A stretch of 64,000 nt of DNA from contig JAEUIH010000006.1 in NCBI GenBank assembly GCA_016795105.1, positions 1 to 64,000 on the forward strand. Reading direction: 5' to 3'. Shown here piece after piece: positions 40,927 to 50,096 of the stretch. The number at the start of each line of letters is the position of its first letter. The first letter of the stretch is position 1. Position numbers and translations under genes: made by a program. This DNA comes from Planctomyces sp. GTDB taxonomy: Bacteria > Planctomycetota > Planctomycetia > Planctomycetales > Planctomycetaceae. The notes under the pieces were generated by a model. It did not search any database. It was not told where the DNA came from and saw only the letters and a list, made by a program, of their open reading frames with translations.

Positions 40927-41931
40927 GTGTCTGAAGACATCGTCATCAAAGAACCACCTGTATTATTTGAAGAGACCCAGAAAATTGTCACGCAGCTGGT
41001 GGATCTGCTAAAGGCACCGGTGCTGACTTACTGGAGCGGTTCACGTGGAAGTGTCTGCAACAATGACGTGAACGGGTTCTATGAGTTGCTTGAGACGATT
41101 GGACGTCAGGAGACGATCTATCTGTTCATCAAGAGTGATGGTGGGAATCCTAAGGCATCTCTGAGGATTGCGAATCTGATTCGGCGATATGCAAAGCGGC
41201 TGGTCACACTGGTTCCACTGCAGTGTGCCTCAGCAGCAACGATGCTGACTCTGGCTTCAGATGAAATTCTGATGGGGCCGATGGCTTATCTGACCGCCGT
41301 TGATACTTCACTGACCCACGACCTGTCACCTGTCGACCGTGACAATGACCGAGTCAGCGTGAGCCTCGATGAGTTGACTCGGGTTGTCCGGCTCTGGCAG
41401 GGGCAGTCAAAGCGTGAAGATGATGTAAACCCATACCAGCATCTGTTTCAATATGTCCATCCGCTGGTCATCGGGGCTGTAGATCGTGCAGAATCGCTGT
41501 CCATTATGCTGTGTGAGGAGCTGCTTTCGTACCACATCGAGGATCGAGGCAAGATCCGTCAGATCGCAGATACGCTGAACTCCAAGTATCCCTCTCACGG
41601 ATATCCGATTCTGGTCGATGAGGCCCGCAGAATCGGACTGAACGTGGGAGAAATGACTCACGACGTCAATGAAATGCTGTTGAAACTCAATCTTCTGTAC
41701 TCTGAAATGGGCCAGAAGGCGACGACCGACTTCAGTGAAATTCGATCCCACTCCAACGAGATTCTGAACATCCTTGAGACTTCCGGGAAGCAGATTTACT
41801 ACCAGAATGACAAGGACTGGTTCTATCGAAGTGAAGAGCGTCGATGGATCACTCTGAACGACAACAGCAGCTGGAGAAAGCTTGAGAAGATCGGGGAAGA
41901 AACGCGAAAGTCAATTCTCCACATTGCCTGA
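40927..41931 (+). CDS. SDH-family Clp-fold serine protease-like protein
   Basis: 334 residues from a GTG at 40927 (GGAAC 7 nt upstream). An ATG at 40846 would add 27 residues without a ribosome site. The Clp/crotonase-like core has IYLFIKSDGGNPKASLRI, LVPLQCASAATMLTLASDEILMGP and AYLTAVDTSLTHDLSP, matching the SDH (serine dehydrogenase proteinase-like) family. The Ser in CASAATM is the likely nucleophile. It is soluble, with no signal peptide. A long C-terminal helical part includes IEDRGKIRQIADTLNSK. Divergent from xseA. Substrate unknown; the family name comes from a thermophile protease, so activity here is inferred. Confidence 0.72.
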   Translation: MSEDIVIKEPPVLFEETQKIVTQLVDLLKAPVLTYWSGSRGSVCNNDVNGFYELLETIGRQETIYLFIKSDGGNPKASLRIANLIRRYAKRLVTLVPLQCASAATMLTLASDEILMGPMAYLTAVDTSLTHDLSPVDRDNDRVSVSLDELTRVVRLWQGQSKREDDVNPYQHLFQYVHPLVIGAVDRAESLSIMLCEELLSYHIEDRGKIRQIADTLNSKYPSHGYPILVDEARRIGLNVGEMTHDVNEMLLKLNLLYSEMGQKATTDFSEIRSHSNEILNILETSGKQIYYQNDKDWFYRSEERRWITLNDNSSWRKLEKIGEETRKSILHIA

Positions 41932-41957
41932 TTTCGACGAGTCTTCCCCGGAGCAGT

Positions 41958-42968
41958 TCACTTGTCTTCTTTGTTTTTCTTCCTGTCACCACCATCGGCT
42001 CCTTTGCCGCCCCCCGCCAATTTGTTCCAGAACTTCTTCAGGAAACCTCCGGAGCCATTTCCGTCGGGATTTGAAGGGTCCTTCGGATTCTCCGGCAGTT
42101 CGCAATCGTTTGCCAACTCTGTGCCTGGGAATGCCCAGTAGACCCACCGACTGCCATCTTCTTCCTCGCTCTCAAGAAAGATACATGAACCTTCAGGGAC
42201 TGAAGAATCCATCTGGAGCGGTTGGCGAGGTTCGAACCTGTTTCCATCATTGTCGGGTTCGCCGGAGTTGTCATCGCGATACGCACCTCGTTCACTGGAT
42301 TGGGCTGACGGAATGTTCGTGATGGAGACAGTTTGACTGGTCTTCCCGTATTGCGAAAGTTCCCGTTGAGCATCGGAAGGCTTTTTGTCTGACCGGCGAG
42401 AGCGGCTGCTGGATGAGTTTCCGCCTCCACTCGAGGAATCTCCGGAGGTTCCACCGTCGCCAGTGGAATCGGAATCCGGATTATTTTCAGATTCCTTACC
42501 GCCGCCTTTTCCTTCGTTTTTCACGCCGTTCAGGCAATCGTTATCGACGATCGTCCGTGAGTCTGTGAGGTTGCCCTTCTTGTCGAAACGCTGTGCGACA
42601 CCAATCACGCATTTATAGGCTGGAAGGAAGTTGACCAATTGATCAACAGTCTTATCGGGAAGCCCGCCGGCAGGGTCATTCATGGGAGCCTGAGAGCCCG
42701 ATTCTGTCGGGACCCGGACATCGTACTTTGTGCGGGCAGCGAGAGCCTGAAGCACGGGGAATTGTCGCGACGCCGGGTGGCGTTGGCCCATCTGAACTCG
42801 GTCCCCCGCAAAAGGCTTCAGAGCCGTCTGCGTGTCTCGGGAAAGGACTCTGTGGGAATCGTTCGCCTTCAATGCGACTCGAGTCCTCCGTAGAGGGCGG
42901 TCGGCACCAAAAGCGTCGGCATGAATCAGCGAAAGCAGCAAGAGGGTGACAATTGTCTGAGTTTTCAT
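41958..42968 (-). CDS. Secreted low-complexity Ser/Gly-rich protein
   Basis: 336 residues from the ATG at 42968 (GGAGAA 8 nt upstream; signal peptide TIVTLLLLSLIHADAFG). The frame is open to 43187, but that stretch is the intergenic region and the end of the methyltransferase gene. The middle (about 160-230) is Ser/Gly/Asp/Asn-rich and disordered (SGDSSSGGGNSSSSRSRRS). Four Cys residues occur as two pairs around it, and the C-terminus is Gly/Lys-rich and charged. No family recognised. Its stop lies 26 bp from the end of the SDH-type gene on the other strand (convergent). Confidence 0.6.
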   Translation of the reverse strand: MKTQTIVTLLLLSLIHADAFGADRPLRRTRVALKANDSHRVLSRDTQTALKPFAGDRVQMGQRHPASRQFPVLQALAARTKYDVRVPTESGSQAPMNDPAGGLPDKTVDQLVNFLPAYKCVIGVAQRFDKKGNLTDSRTIVDNDCLNGVKNEGKGGGKESENNPDSDSTGDGGTSGDSSSGGGNSSSSRSRRSDKKPSDAQRELSQYGKTSQTVSITNIPSAQSSERGAYRDDNSGEPDNDGNRFEPRQPLQMDSSVPEGSCIFLESEEEDGSRWVYWAFPGTELANDCELPENPKDPSNPDGNGSGGFLKKFWNKLAGGGKGADGGDRKKNKEDK

Positions 42969-43068
42969 GTTCGATTCTCCAGCATTCAGGTTTGAGTTGT
43001 TGCGTTGTTTACAGAACTCATGTACCTGGCTGAGGACGAACTGTTTCAGTGATTTCTGAAGATTCAAT

Positions 43069-44970
43069 TCATGACGCTTCAATCGCAAGAGGCGAATCGG
43101 TAAGCGACGTGCTGTCCATTGTTGAATGCGAGGCCCCAAAGTTGAAGCGTGAGTGCAGTTTTGAGGCGATGCAGCTGCACCATGCATGAGCGCCGGGTGT
43201 TCGGGTATCTGCCGGGAAGAACTGAATTCTGAGCGAAGAGACCTTTAGTCCGCTTTCGTTAGCAAGGAACTGACACAGAGTCGAGAGCGAGCCGCATTGA
43301 CGAAGTGAGTCAAAGAACCCCGCGAGGTCAGACGATTCACCGACGTAGAGTGTTTGCTTCGGAGTGCTGATGATAAAGACACCGGATCCTGAGGGGATTT
43401 TTTCGGGCTCGAGATTCTCGAGGGGGCTCGATGGACCCAGTTTGGATGGTACCGAAAGTACGGATCCACGCACACGAGCCACAGCGGACCGTTGCAATAG
43501 AGAAAGCGCTGCCCAGCGATAGTGAAATACAGGATGTTCGGGAACGATTGCCGCAGCGATCCGATCAAACTCAGCAGTGAGTGCAGGATCACAAAGCACT
43601 TCGAGCAGTGATTCGGCACGTTCGTCTTCGATCAGTTTCATCCATGCCAGTTCGCAGGCGAACAGAAATGGTGCACAGTCTTCGAGAGTGGGAGTCTGCT
43701 CGGCCCGGTACTCCAGATGAGCGTGCTTTCCTTCCTGGCGACGTCTCAAAAGTGTCACGTTCCATGTTCGGGGATCGCCTGGGAGAGACCTGCGTCGGCA
43801 GGCATCGGCGAATTTCTGATTGTATTCAGGATGCACGATGAGTACATCTTCACAGATTCCATCATGAACTTCTTCGAACGCATTTGAAACGCCGGCCGCC
43901 ATCTGTTCTTTGAGCTGATCGATGGAAATCTGTTCAATAGCATCCTCGTCAAACAATGACGCCTGAAGCGTGGTCGACTTGCTGCGTTTTTTTTGTCCCG
44001 AGGCCTGCTTCTGGCGTGAATCGGTAGTGCGAGGCGCCGACATCGTGGGTTCAGCGGAGCCCACCAGTGGATCACCGACGCGGACTGCGGCCAAACGCTC
44101 TGAACCAGCCTTCGAATATTCTTCTGAAAGTTCGAAGCCAATACACCGGCGATTCAGTTTGCGGGCAACGACCAGAGTGGAAGCGCTGCCGGCGAAGGGA
44201 TCCATCACGATGTCATCAGGATTAGAACAGGTTCGGACAATTCGTCCGAGCAGCTGTTCAGGCATCTGACAGCCGTGAAATCCTGCGCGTTCGGTGAACG
44301 TTCCGGCAACACGAGGAAAGTACCAGACGTCTTCGGAGCTCTGGAAACGGGACTGAAGATCCTGTGGTCGAAGGCTGAAAGTCTGTGACGAATCCGGTCG
44401 AGGCGGAGTCGCGAGACGAAGGTTGTCATTGATGTGCGTTTGGAGTTCAGCCGGAAGCTGAGGCGGTATCAACCATGTGTCGTCCGGAAGCCTGCCTTTT
44501 CCATCGGCCCTCTTGTCGTTGTAGACAAGTTGCCTTGCGGAAGGTACTCGGTTGGATGGATCGTCATTGCGAAATGTGAAGTCCTCATGGTCTTTGACGA
44601 AGTGAAACAGGTGAGTATGAGAACGAGTGAATTTTCGGGAACAGTTGACTCCGAATGTGTAGTACCAGACGACCCAGCTACGGCAGTGGAAACCAGCCTT
44701 CAGGCTCTCCACTTTCAGTTCAGCAGCGAAATCGTCCCCGATCGCCAGCCAGAATGTGCCGTTTGGTTTAAGCGCCTGCCAGACCGCCCTGATCCACTCG
44801 GACGACCATCGGAGATATTCGTCTGCCGCCAGCCGATCATCGTAGACATCGTATTTGTAGCCGATGTTGAATGGTGGATCGGCGAAGACCAGGTCTATCG
44901 ATCCCTCCGGAAGGGAACGCATTCCTGCAATACAGTCGCCGTTGTGGATTTTCTGAAGCAAATGGTCCAT
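43069..44970 (-). CDS. Beta-class DNA methyltransferase with GIY-YIG-like C-terminal domain
   Basis: 633 residues. Motif IV DPPF is at 31-34 near the N-terminus and the SAM-binding motif DPFAGS is at 257-262, followed by CIGFELSEEY. The order IV, target recognition, I defines the beta class (N6-adenine or N4-cytosine methylation, as in CcrM). The opening GDCIAGMRSLPEGSIDLVFA is CcrM-like. After about residue 300 a basic linker and a long extra region follow. Residues about 528-610 read GVFIISTP then YVGESSDL, the layout of a GIY-YIG domain, but the conserved Arg after YIG is Phe. No restriction endonuclease or specificity gene is adjacent, so it is probably an orphan or regulatory methyltransferase; the specificity is unknown. 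Confidence 0.85.
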   Translation of the reverse strand: MDHLLQKIHNGDCIAGMRSLPEGSIDLVFADPPFNIGYKYDVYDDRLAADEYLRWSSEWIRAVWQALKPNGTFWLAIGDDFAAELKVESLKAGFHCRSWVVWYYTFGVNCSRKFTRSHTHLFHFVKDHEDFTFRNDDPSNRVPSARQLVYNDKRADGKGRLPDDTWLIPPQLPAELQTHINDNLRLATPPRPDSSQTFSLRPQDLQSRFQSSEDVWYFPRVAGTFTERAGFHGCQMPEQLLGRIVRTCSNPDDIVMDPFAGSASTLVVARKLNRRCIGFELSEEYSKAGSERLAAVRVGDPLVGSAEPTMSAPRTTDSRQKQASGQKKRSKSTTLQASLFDEDAIEQISIDQLKEQMAAGVSNAFEEVHDGICEDVLIVHPEYNQKFADACRRRSLPGDPRTWNVTLLRRRQEGKHAHLEYRAEQTPTLEDCAPFLFACELAWMKLIEDERAESLLEVLCDPALTAEFDRIAAAIVPEHPVFHYRWAALSLLQRSAVARVRGSVLSVPSKLGPSSPLENLEPEKIPSGSGVFIISTPKQTLYVGESSDLAGFFDSLRQCGSLSTLCQFLANESGLKVSSLRIQFFPADTRTPGAHAWCSCIASKLHSRFNFGASHSTMDSTSLTDSPLAIEAS

Positions 44971-45045
44971 AGTGCTTTGGTCAGCATTGGGTCGGAGTGT
45001 AAAACGCGGAATTGTAGAAGTTCGACAATCAAAGGGAATTCATTC

Positions 45046-46023
45046 GTGCCGGGACCTCCTTCGTCAACGGGATCTTCATCGCCAGCAAGTGGAACAACGC
45101 CGGAATCCGTCGATACCTCGACGCTGCTTACGTGGCTTCAGCTGATCCGGCTACCGACTGTGTTTACTGCTCTGACGAATATTCTGTGTGGATATTTTGT
45201 ATCACAGGAAGGCAGTCTGAGAGAGATTGTGGCGAGGCCGGAATTCTGGTTGCTGTTGTTGTCGTCGACGGGACTGTATCTGGGCGGGATGGTCTGGAAC
45301 GACATTTTTGATGCCGGTCTGGACGCTGTTGAGCGCCCTGAGCGACCGATTCCATCGGGGAGAATCAGCCGGAGATCTGCTCAGGTGCTGGGCGGTATTC
45401 TGATGGTGGGCGGGTTGGCTGCGGCTGCCATGGTGGGAATGAGCTCGTTTGTGATTGCGATAGCAATCACCGTTCTGGTTGTGCTTTATGATGCAGTTTT
45501 GAAGTCTACGGCGTGTGGACCTTTGGGGATGGCTGGATGTCGTTTTTTAAATATCCTGCTTGGAGCCAGTGCCGGGAACATTCTTTCCGAAGTCTTTTCC
45601 GGTCCTCAACTGCTGATTGCCTGCGGGCTGGGCGTTTATATTCTTGGTGTGACGTGGTTCGCCAGGAATGAGGCTGGAACGAGTCATCGGGGAGCCTTGA
45701 TAGCAGCCGCACTGGTTGCAGTCGGGGGGCTGTCGATTCCGTTGGCGGGGTTGCTAATGGCAGATCCGGTCCCCGGAGGGATACAGGGAGCGTTGATCGC
45801 TTATGGGCTGATCATTGTTCATCTGCTGCTGCGAGCTGCACTTGCTGTACAGGATCCGAAACCACGCAACGTGCAGAGAATGGTGGGACTGTTCCTCTTG
45901 ACCGTCATCTTTATTGATGCGGTCTCCGCCTTTGCCTGGACCGGGGATTCGCAGAAAGCCACTGTGATCGTGATGTTGGTACTGCCAGCCAGATTACTTC
46001 GTCGCGTGGTGCCGATGACTTAG
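45046..46023 (+). CDS. UbiA-family prenyltransferase
   Basis: 325 residues from the GTG at 45046 (GGGAA 7 nt upstream). The frame is open back to 44434, but that part is a shadow of the methyltransferase gene. The first Asp-rich motif is NDIFDAGLD at 85-93, with Asn85, Asp86, Asp89 and Asp93. About eight to nine transmembrane helices follow. The family transfers isoprenyl groups to aromatic or lipid acceptors. The spread of motifs resembles EboC-like UbiA proteins, but no other ebo gene is nearby. Divergent from the methyltransferase; the last 30 bp overlap the end of pdxA. Confidence 0.85.
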   Translation: MPGPPSSTGSSSPASGTTPESVDTSTLLTWLQLIRLPTVFTALTNILCGYFVSQEGSLREIVARPEFWLLLLSSTGLYLGGMVWNDIFDAGLDAVERPERPIPSGRISRRSAQVLGGILMVGGLAAAAMVGMSSFVIAIAITVLVVLYDAVLKSTACGPLGMAGCRFLNILLGASAGNILSEVFSGPQLLIACGLGVYILGVTWFARNEAGTSHRGALIAAALVAVGGLSIPLAGLLMADPVPGGIQGALIAYGLIIVHLLLRAALAVQDPKPRNVQRMVGLFLLTVIFIDAVSAFAWTGDSQKATVIVMLVLPARLLRRVVPMT

Positions 46024-47235
46024 TGCAAGGATCGTCGCCATTCGAATGGACTCCATCATGCCCGAAGGATCGGCGGGAGTTGCTGCATTCCATGCTCGGT
46101 CAAAAGCCGTTCCATGGGTTGGACTGGTGCGGACGATTGGAAGTCCAAGTGTAATGTTTACGGCTGCATCGAATCCGATCAGTTTGACAGGGATGTGTCC
46201 CTGATCGTGGTACATGGCGACAACTCCATCAAACTCGCCAAGAACAGCGCGTCTGATAAGTGTGTCCACCGGAAGTGGTCCCGCGGCGTTGCAGTTTGCT
46301 GCTTTCGCACGTTCAACAGCGGGGCGGATGAGTCGAGCTTCTTCATCGCCGAACAGACCGTTTTCGCCACCGTGAGGATTGAGTGCTGCTACTCCGATTG
46401 CACGTCTCTGGCAGCCGATGGACTTCAGGAAGTGATCAAGGAGTACGATTTTTTCCTGAATGTTGTCGACGCTGAGCAGCTTGGGGACAGACGCGATTGA
46501 AGTATGCAATGTGACGTGGGCGATGCTGAGTCCATGTTCCTGGTTTGTTACTGATGTAACCGGAAAAGAAGTTGCAGCATCGGGGTTCGCGGGTGCTGAA
46601 GAATTCGCGGGAGCTGACGAAGATGTCTGTTGAATCAGCTGGCGGAGTGGCAGGAGGCGAGCCGCGGGAAGGTGGAGCATCATTGCGAACTGGGGGACCC
46701 CGCATTGATCTGCCAGGATCTCTGTGTGACCCGGGAAATCATGGCCGGCGAGGTGAAGAGATTCTTTATTGAGTGGAGCCGTACAGATCGCATCCACGAG
46801 GCCGGACCGAGCGAGAGAGATTGCTGACGAGAGGCACTTGAACGCAGCATCGCCAGCGGCCGCGCTCACCTTACATGGGGGCGCATTGAGAACCGATGGA
46901 TCTGTAGGGTCCCAACAGTGCCATATGTTTGTTGAGCATGAACCAGCGTTTGTTGAGGATAAAGTTGTCAGGAGTTTCCGAAGATCATCGATTGAGCGAG
47001 GGAGTGACGACAGCGGTTGGAACTCCAGATTGAGTCCGGCCAGCGTGGCAGCCCGATGGTAAATCTGGGGAGGACCGATGAGTAGAACGGGGGATGAAAG
47101 CGGGGACGAGAGAGGGGAGAGAGGGGACATCCTGGCCGCGAGCGAGCGAGCGATGACTTCAGGACCAATTCCGGCAACATCCCCTGGAGTGAGGGCGACG
47201 ATGGGTGGTTTGCAGGGTTTGGGTGATTCTGTCAT
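45994..47235 (-). CDS. pdxA: 4-hydroxythreonine-4-phosphate dehydrogenase
   Basis: 413 residues versus about 330 for E. coli PdxA. Core motifs are ALTPGDVAGIGPEV at the N-terminus, FPGHTEILAD, HVTLHTSI, NPHGGENGLFGDEE and MYHDQGHIPVK. They carry the three metal-ligand His residues of the family. The excess length comes mainly from a Ser/Ala/Pro-rich insert (about residues 205-235, with a duplicated SSAPAN) and a Ser/Pro/Leu run near residue 40. It acts in the DXP-dependent pyridoxal phosphate pathway, oxidising 4-phosphohydroxy-L-threonine. Its 3' end overlaps the UbiA gene by 30 bp, tail to tail. Confidence 0.93.
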   Translation of the reverse strand: MTESPKPCKPPIVALTPGDVAGIGPEVIARSLAARMSPLSPLSSPLSSPVLLIGPPQIYHRAATLAGLNLEFQPLSSLPRSIDDLRKLLTTLSSTNAGSCSTNIWHCWDPTDPSVLNAPPCKVSAAAGDAAFKCLSSAISLARSGLVDAICTAPLNKESLHLAGHDFPGHTEILADQCGVPQFAMMLHLPAARLLPLRQLIQQTSSSAPANSSAPANPDAATSFPVTSVTNQEHGLSIAHVTLHTSIASVPKLLSVDNIQEKIVLLDHFLKSIGCQRRAIGVAALNPHGGENGLFGDEEARLIRPAVERAKAANCNAAGPLPVDTLIRRAVLGEFDGVVAMYHDQGHIPVKLIGFDAAVNITLGLPIVRTSPTHGTAFDRAWNAATPADPSGMMESIRMATILALSHRHHATK

Positions 47236-48092
47236 TTGGGGGTCCGAAGCAGAAAAAGTGGATGAACAAAGCGTTTGTACAGGAAGCCAACTGGTTTTCC
47301 GAATGGAGTATTGTGGCGTGAGATTCGAGAAGTCGAAAATGGGATGAGAAAATCAGTGGAAACGGAAAATAAGTCTGGAGTCAGGTGTTGAGTGCTGTCA
47401 CTGTTTCGCTTTCTCAGAGCGGAGGGGGATCCTTGAACACAGCGATCCCGCCCAATGAGTCTCAAGGGCCAGAGATTCTCGGAGAAAAAGAGCCGAAAAT
47501 CTGGAGCCGAGTTGCTCCTTCCCAGGGGAAACGACTGGCGCTCGCTTGCGAGAGCTGGGGGAAACATCCGAGAAGGGGCACTCATTCCGAGCGGATTGCA
47601 TCAGCGAGAGTCTGTCAAGCGCGAGAACCCGCAAAACATGAGAGGCGGGAGAACGGCGGTCAGGAAAGATTTGCCGAATGCGTGAACGGCGTTGATCGCG
47701 GGAACCTGAAACGTTGTTCCTGCAAGAAGTTACGACGACCTGCATTCAGGATCGGAAAAGTGTTGAACTTCTTGACCTCGATCGTTATGCGGATAGAATT
47801 GCCCGACGCCAAACAAGGGTACAGGAAGAACTCTCCGGGCGTTGCATTTTGAGTATCTGTTTGCATGCGACAAGAATCGTGGCAGCAGTTTCAGGATGCG
47901 GACGTGAGAAGTTGATCAGTAGTTGCAGGCAAGATTACTCCTGCTGATCCGCAAGCACCTGACAGGCAAGTTGCTTTAGGGCAAAAGTCTGACAGGGAAG
48001 AACCTGTTTGATGATCTGGTGGATGTTGGGATTCACCGCCAAGACTGAGTGTTGCAAGACCGAGAGTTGATTTTGGCGGTGAGGAGTCAGTT
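47236..48092. other. 857-bp spacer between pdxA and dnaG, no gene recognised
   Basis: Divergent spacer between pdxA (minus) and dnaG (plus). Open frames in it (for example 47385-47852) look random: no ribosome sites, high Arg/Ser content and no family resemblance. Several short inverted repeats are visible (for example GGATC on either side of TTGAACACAGC near 47430). I could not match RNase P, tmRNA, 6S or a riboswitch by eye. It probably holds promoters for both neighbours, but its length is more than that needs. Confidence 0.4.
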
Positions 48093-50075
48093 GTGTCGCA
48101 CGGGTTTGAATCCGAATTTAAGGAGCTCGTGCGGGCCAACACCAACCTGGTGGACCTGGTGTCCGAGACAATTTCACTGAAACCGTTACGAGCGGGTTCA
48201 GACTATGTGGGATTGTGTCCGTTTCACGATGATCGAAATCCGTCTCTGCATGTTTATCCGGAGCGTAGTTCCTATCGCTGTTGGGTATGTGAAGCAGGTG
48301 GAGACTGTTTTCGATGGGTGATGGAGATTGAGAAGGTCAGTTTTCCTGAGGCAGTAGAATCACTGGCTCGTCGAGCGAATCTGGAGATTCCGAAGCTTTC
48401 AGGACAGAGTGGCCGTGGAATGCAGGATCGTAAGGATCGAGGAGATTCTTACGAAGTTCTGGAGTGGGCAACCAGTCTGATGCAGCAGTCACTGCGAATG
48501 GGTCAGGCAGGCGCAAACGCTCGAAGTTATGTGGAACAGCGAAAGCTGACAGACGAGACAGTTCGAGGATTCCGGCTGGGATACCATCCGGAAGACTGGA
48601 ACTGGTTTTTGAATCGGTCGGAAGGCCGCTTCAATGCTCAACAGTTGCTTCTGGCAGGTTTGATCGGGGAACGATCTTCCGGTCAGGGGTACTACGACAA
48701 TCTTGTGGGTCGACTGGTGTTTCCGATCCGGGACGAACGCGGCAGAGTTGTTGCGTTTGGTGGACGAGTGTTGCCGGGTGGAAACATTGAGAGCGACGCG
48801 AAATACTGGAATAGTCGTGAAAGTGGGATCTTTCACAAAAGCCGGATGCTATATGCGTTTGATCAGGCTCGCGAAGCAATTCGAAGCAGCAAGACGGCGA
48901 TCGTTGTGGAAGGTTATATGGACTGCATTGCCTGCCATCAGGCGGGAGTGCGGAATGTCGTTGCGACTCTTGGAACGGCATTAACAGAAGAACACGTCAG
49001 GTTCCTGCGACGATTTGTTGAGAAAGTTGTGCTGACGTATGACGCGGATGAAGCCGGTCAGAGGGCAGCAGAGCGATCGATTCAGCGTTTTATGGCTCAG
49101 GAAGTGGATCTGCGGATTCTTTCGCTCCCAAACGGGAAAGACCCTGCGGATTTTCTTGAGTTGAGACCTGGAAGTGACTTACTGGAGCTGGCAAAAGCGG
49201 CTCCAGAGGCGTGGGAATATAAGTTGCAGTCGCTGATTCGTCGAATCAGTCTGGATTCCGTCAATGGACGCCAGCAGATTTTGAATCAGATGATGGAGTT
49301 TTTGGCAGCAGCTCCGGGATTAACGGGTTCGGTACGGGAAGAATTGGTAATTCGAAGTGTTTGTCAGCGACTCCAGGTGGACGAACGCCTGGCACGACGA
49401 GTGCTTTCAGAATTGCGAAGTAAGGCTGCTCAGCAAAAGAAATTTCAGCTGAACCAGCTAAGCAGTGAAACCCAGCCGAATCGATCGTCCCGGAGTGATG
49501 CGGAAAATCAACGGTCCGGAATGCCGATCGCTCCCAGAGAATTGGAGCCGCCGAGCAGTTCAGAGCGCAGAGTGGAACTCGCAGAACAAGAGCTGTTGGA
49601 AATCATTCTGACAGTTCCTGAAATCATAGATTTTATCCGTCATCGGCTTGGAGCGGATGATTTTGAGAATGAACGGTATCGGCGACTGCTGGCACTGTGC
49701 ATTGATATCAGGAAGGAAGACGGAGACCTCCCTGAGCTGGATCGACTCATCGCAGCTGCAGACTCAGATTCGGATCTTCTGAGTTTGATCAATGCGATGC
49801 TGGATTCAGCAGAAGAGAAGGGAATCATCCAAATCATGAACCAGGAGAGTGGTGTTCATGGGGAGGAAAACAGCGGCTGGAACACTTTGCATCTGACAAA
49901 GGTCCTGACGCCACTGCTGGAACGGCGAGAAAAACGAAAACACCTTTTGTCGAAACAACTCATGGCTCAGACCGAAGCGTCTCCGAGCGAACTGAACAGC
50001 GATCAAAAGGACGCCCTGAGGCAGATAGCCAGTTTCCGTAAAAATCAAATGGGTCACCCTACAAAACTGAAGTGA
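48093..50075 (+). CDS. dnaG: DNA primase
   Basis: 660 residues from a GTG at 48093, with GAGGAG 7-8 nt upstream. CHC2 zinc ribbon: Cys42-x2-His45 and Cys63-x2-Cys66 (CPFHDDRNPS, YRCWVCEAGGD). The DnaG N-terminal catalytic core is at about 110-260 and the Toprim domain at about 265-350 (VVEGYMDCIACHQAGV, VLTYDADEAGQRAAERSI). A C-terminal helicase-interaction region ends in DALRQIASFRKNQMG. It makes RNA primers for chromosome replication. rpoD follows 21 bp later, a common bacterial dnaG-rpoD pairing; rpsU is absent. Confidence 0.95.
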   Translation: MSHGFESEFKELVRANTNLVDLVSETISLKPLRAGSDYVGLCPFHDDRNPSLHVYPERSSYRCWVCEAGGDCFRWVMEIEKVSFPEAVESLARRANLEIPKLSGQSGRGMQDRKDRGDSYEVLEWATSLMQQSLRMGQAGANARSYVEQRKLTDETVRGFRLGYHPEDWNWFLNRSEGRFNAQQLLLAGLIGERSSGQGYYDNLVGRLVFPIRDERGRVVAFGGRVLPGGNIESDAKYWNSRESGIFHKSRMLYAFDQAREAIRSSKTAIVVEGYMDCIACHQAGVRNVVATLGTALTEEHVRFLRRFVEKVVLTYDADEAGQRAAERSIQRFMAQEVDLRILSLPNGKDPADFLELRPGSDLLELAKAAPEAWEYKLQSLIRRISLDSVNGRQQILNQMMEFLAAAPGLTGSVREELVIRSVCQRLQVDERLARRVLSELRSKAAQQKKFQLNQLSSETQPNRSSRSDAENQRSGMPIAPRELEPPSSSERRVELAEQELLEIILTVPEIIDFIRHRLGADDFENERYRRLLALCIDIRKEDGDLPELDRLIAAADSDSDLLSLINAMLDSAEEKGIIQIMNQESGVHGEENSGWNTLHLTKVLTPLLERREKRKHLLSKQLMAQTEASPSELNSDQKDALRQIASFRKNQMGHPTKLK

Positions 50076-50096
50076 ACTCCACAGGAGCAATGGCTC

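Noticed and set aside
42969-43187. N-terminal extension of the Ser/Gly-rich secreted protein
   Set aside because: Runs into the methyltransferase gene; a signal peptide starts exactly at 42968.
43069-44970. Complete restriction-modification system
   Set aside because: No partner endonuclease or specificity gene; the C-terminal nuclease-like domain lacks a key Arg.
44434-45045. N-terminal extension of the UbiA gene
   Set aside because: It lies fully on the opposite strand of the methyltransferase gene; GTG at 45046 has a good ribosome site.
45046-46023. Member of an ebo gene cluster
   Set aside because: No other ebo genes in the neighbourhood.
47385-47852. 155-residue open frame between pdxA and dnaG
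   Set aside because: No ribosome site, random-looking composition, no family resemblance.
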